Both the position numbers and the translations under genes were made by a program. Source: an uncultured Sphingomonadaceae bacterium (GTDB lineage Bacteria > Pseudomonadota > Alphaproteobacteria > Sphingomonadales > Sphingomonadaceae). From it: 64,000 bases of DNA. Shown piece by piece: positions 63,571 through 64,000 of this stretch. Positions within the stretch are counted from its first letter, which is position 1, and the number at the start of each line of letters is the position of its first letter. The DNA lies in contig CANMQE010000001.1 of assembly GCA_947499975.1 (NCBI GenBank), positions 1,240,001 through 1,304,000 on the forward strand. The letters run 5' to 3'. The notes beneath the pieces are model-generated. The model ran no database searches, had not been told where the DNA came from, and saw only the letters and a program-made list of their open reading frames with translations.

Positions 63571-64000
63571 ATGCGGTTACGTGCGTCCCTTCTGATCCTC
63601 TCACTCTCGCTGTCTGCCTGCGATAGCCCGGCGCCCGTTGAGCAAGGCGAAACGGAACGCGTGGAGCTGCGCGATTCCGATCAGCGGCCCGCCATGGCAG
63701 AGGCATCGCCCGACACCAGCGATGCAGGCTGGACCGTTTCCGAAGACGGGCAGGCCATCCGCTACGGCAATTTGGAACAGCCGCCGCTGCTGACGCTGGC
63801 GTGTGACGTCAACGCAGATCCGCCGGAATTCGTCATCATCCGCCACGCCCTGGCCTATCCCGGCCAAAGCGCACTGTTCCCCGTGATCGGTAACGGCATC
63901 AACAGCCGCTTCCTGGTGAACGCCACCCTGGCTGACGGGGAATGGCACTGGGAGGCGCGCCTTCCCGCAGACGATCCGCAGCTCGAGGTATTCTCCGGCA
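63571..64000 (+). CDS. Putative lipoprotein, partial (C-terminus outside window)
   Basis: An ATG at 63571 opens MRLRASLLILSLSLSAC, a lipoprotein signal with Cys17, and the frame stays open to the right edge (143 residues). The mature part is acidic and then beta-rich (DAGWTVSEDGQAIRYGN, PEFVIIRHALAYPGQSALF), with no recognised domain. It is 98 bases after uvrB on the same strand. Confidence 0.75.
   Translation, partial: MRLRASLLILSLSLSACDSPAPVEQGETERVELRDSDQRPAMAEASPDTSDAGWTVSEDGQAIRYGNLEQPPLLTLACDVNADPPEFVIIRHALAYPGQSALFPVIGNGINSRFLVNATLADGEWHWEARLPADDPQLEVFSG

Noticed and set aside
1..64000. CRISPR arrays, insertion sequences, integrases, prophage genes
   Set aside because: No regularly spaced repeats, transposase or phage motifs were seen in reading either strand.

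Overview
The window is visibly GC-rich, densely coded DNA from an alphaproteobacterium. Gene order (ctaC-ctaD-ctaB-ctaG-ctaE-SURF1-thrC, folB-moaADE, serC-serA-hisZ, argH-lipoprotein-lysA), the lysine/alanine-tailed ribosomal protein L21 and the many overlapping ATGA/GTGA junctions suggest order Sphingomonadales, probably family Erythrobacteraceae. This placement is an inference from memory of such genomes; no marker sequence was compared. Most of the window looks chromosomal and housekeeping. No insertion sequence, integrase, phage gene or CRISPR array was seen.

Layout. 1-5100: a cut-off alpha/beta hydrolase, the AMPylator SelO, an AstD-type aldehyde dehydrogenase and a RarD-type permease. 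5100-10000: pyrC with a patatin-like gene, YgfZ, a TetR/PF10118 divergent pair and a GNAT acetyltransferase. 10000-14600: rplU-rpmA with a clear terminator, a lipoprotein, then folB-orf-moaA-moaD-moaE. 14600-24460: DUF1499, a methyltransferase, thrC and a complete aa3-type cytochrome oxidase and assembly operon including a 41-residue membrane protein. 24640-31170: pyrE, a serine hydrolase, pdxJ-acpS-lepB, an AI-2E transporter, DUF3089 and ruvX. 31170-33300: a compact three-gene operon (51-residue peptide plus two unrecognised proteins). 33300-37600: siroheme synthase, lysA, a small LptM-like lipoprotein, argH and a TlpA-like thioredoxin.

37590-43300 looks accessory. It holds a decayed FAD-monooxygenase remnant, tRNA-Val(TAC), an acyltransferase, a SGNH-domain membrane protein and a carbamoyltransferase/DUF5989/SxtJ set resembling sxtI-sxtK-sxtJ of saxitoxin clusters. 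It ends at a tRNA-like 5' fragment. 43300-54700: an OYE-family reductase, asparaginase, a MarR-type fusion regulator, purA, an aldo/keto reductase and serC-serA-hisZ (serC has a leader resembling the serC RNA motif), then an extensin-like lipoprotein and a FixJ-like regulator. 54900-58900: the Anbu proteasome-like operon (CP-ATP-grasp, alpha-E, transglutaminase, Anbu). 58960-64000: a lipase-like hydrolase, two DUF3617 lipoproteins, uvrB and a cut-off lipoprotein.

The best candidate for an undescribed system is the operon at 31171-33193. It has a strong ribosome binding site, an 8-bp palindrome in its leader, a precursor-like peptide, and two tightly coupled downstream proteins, one with a cupin-like His/Asp pattern. 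The second candidate is the O-carbamoyl/O-acyl transfer cassette beside tRNA-Val.
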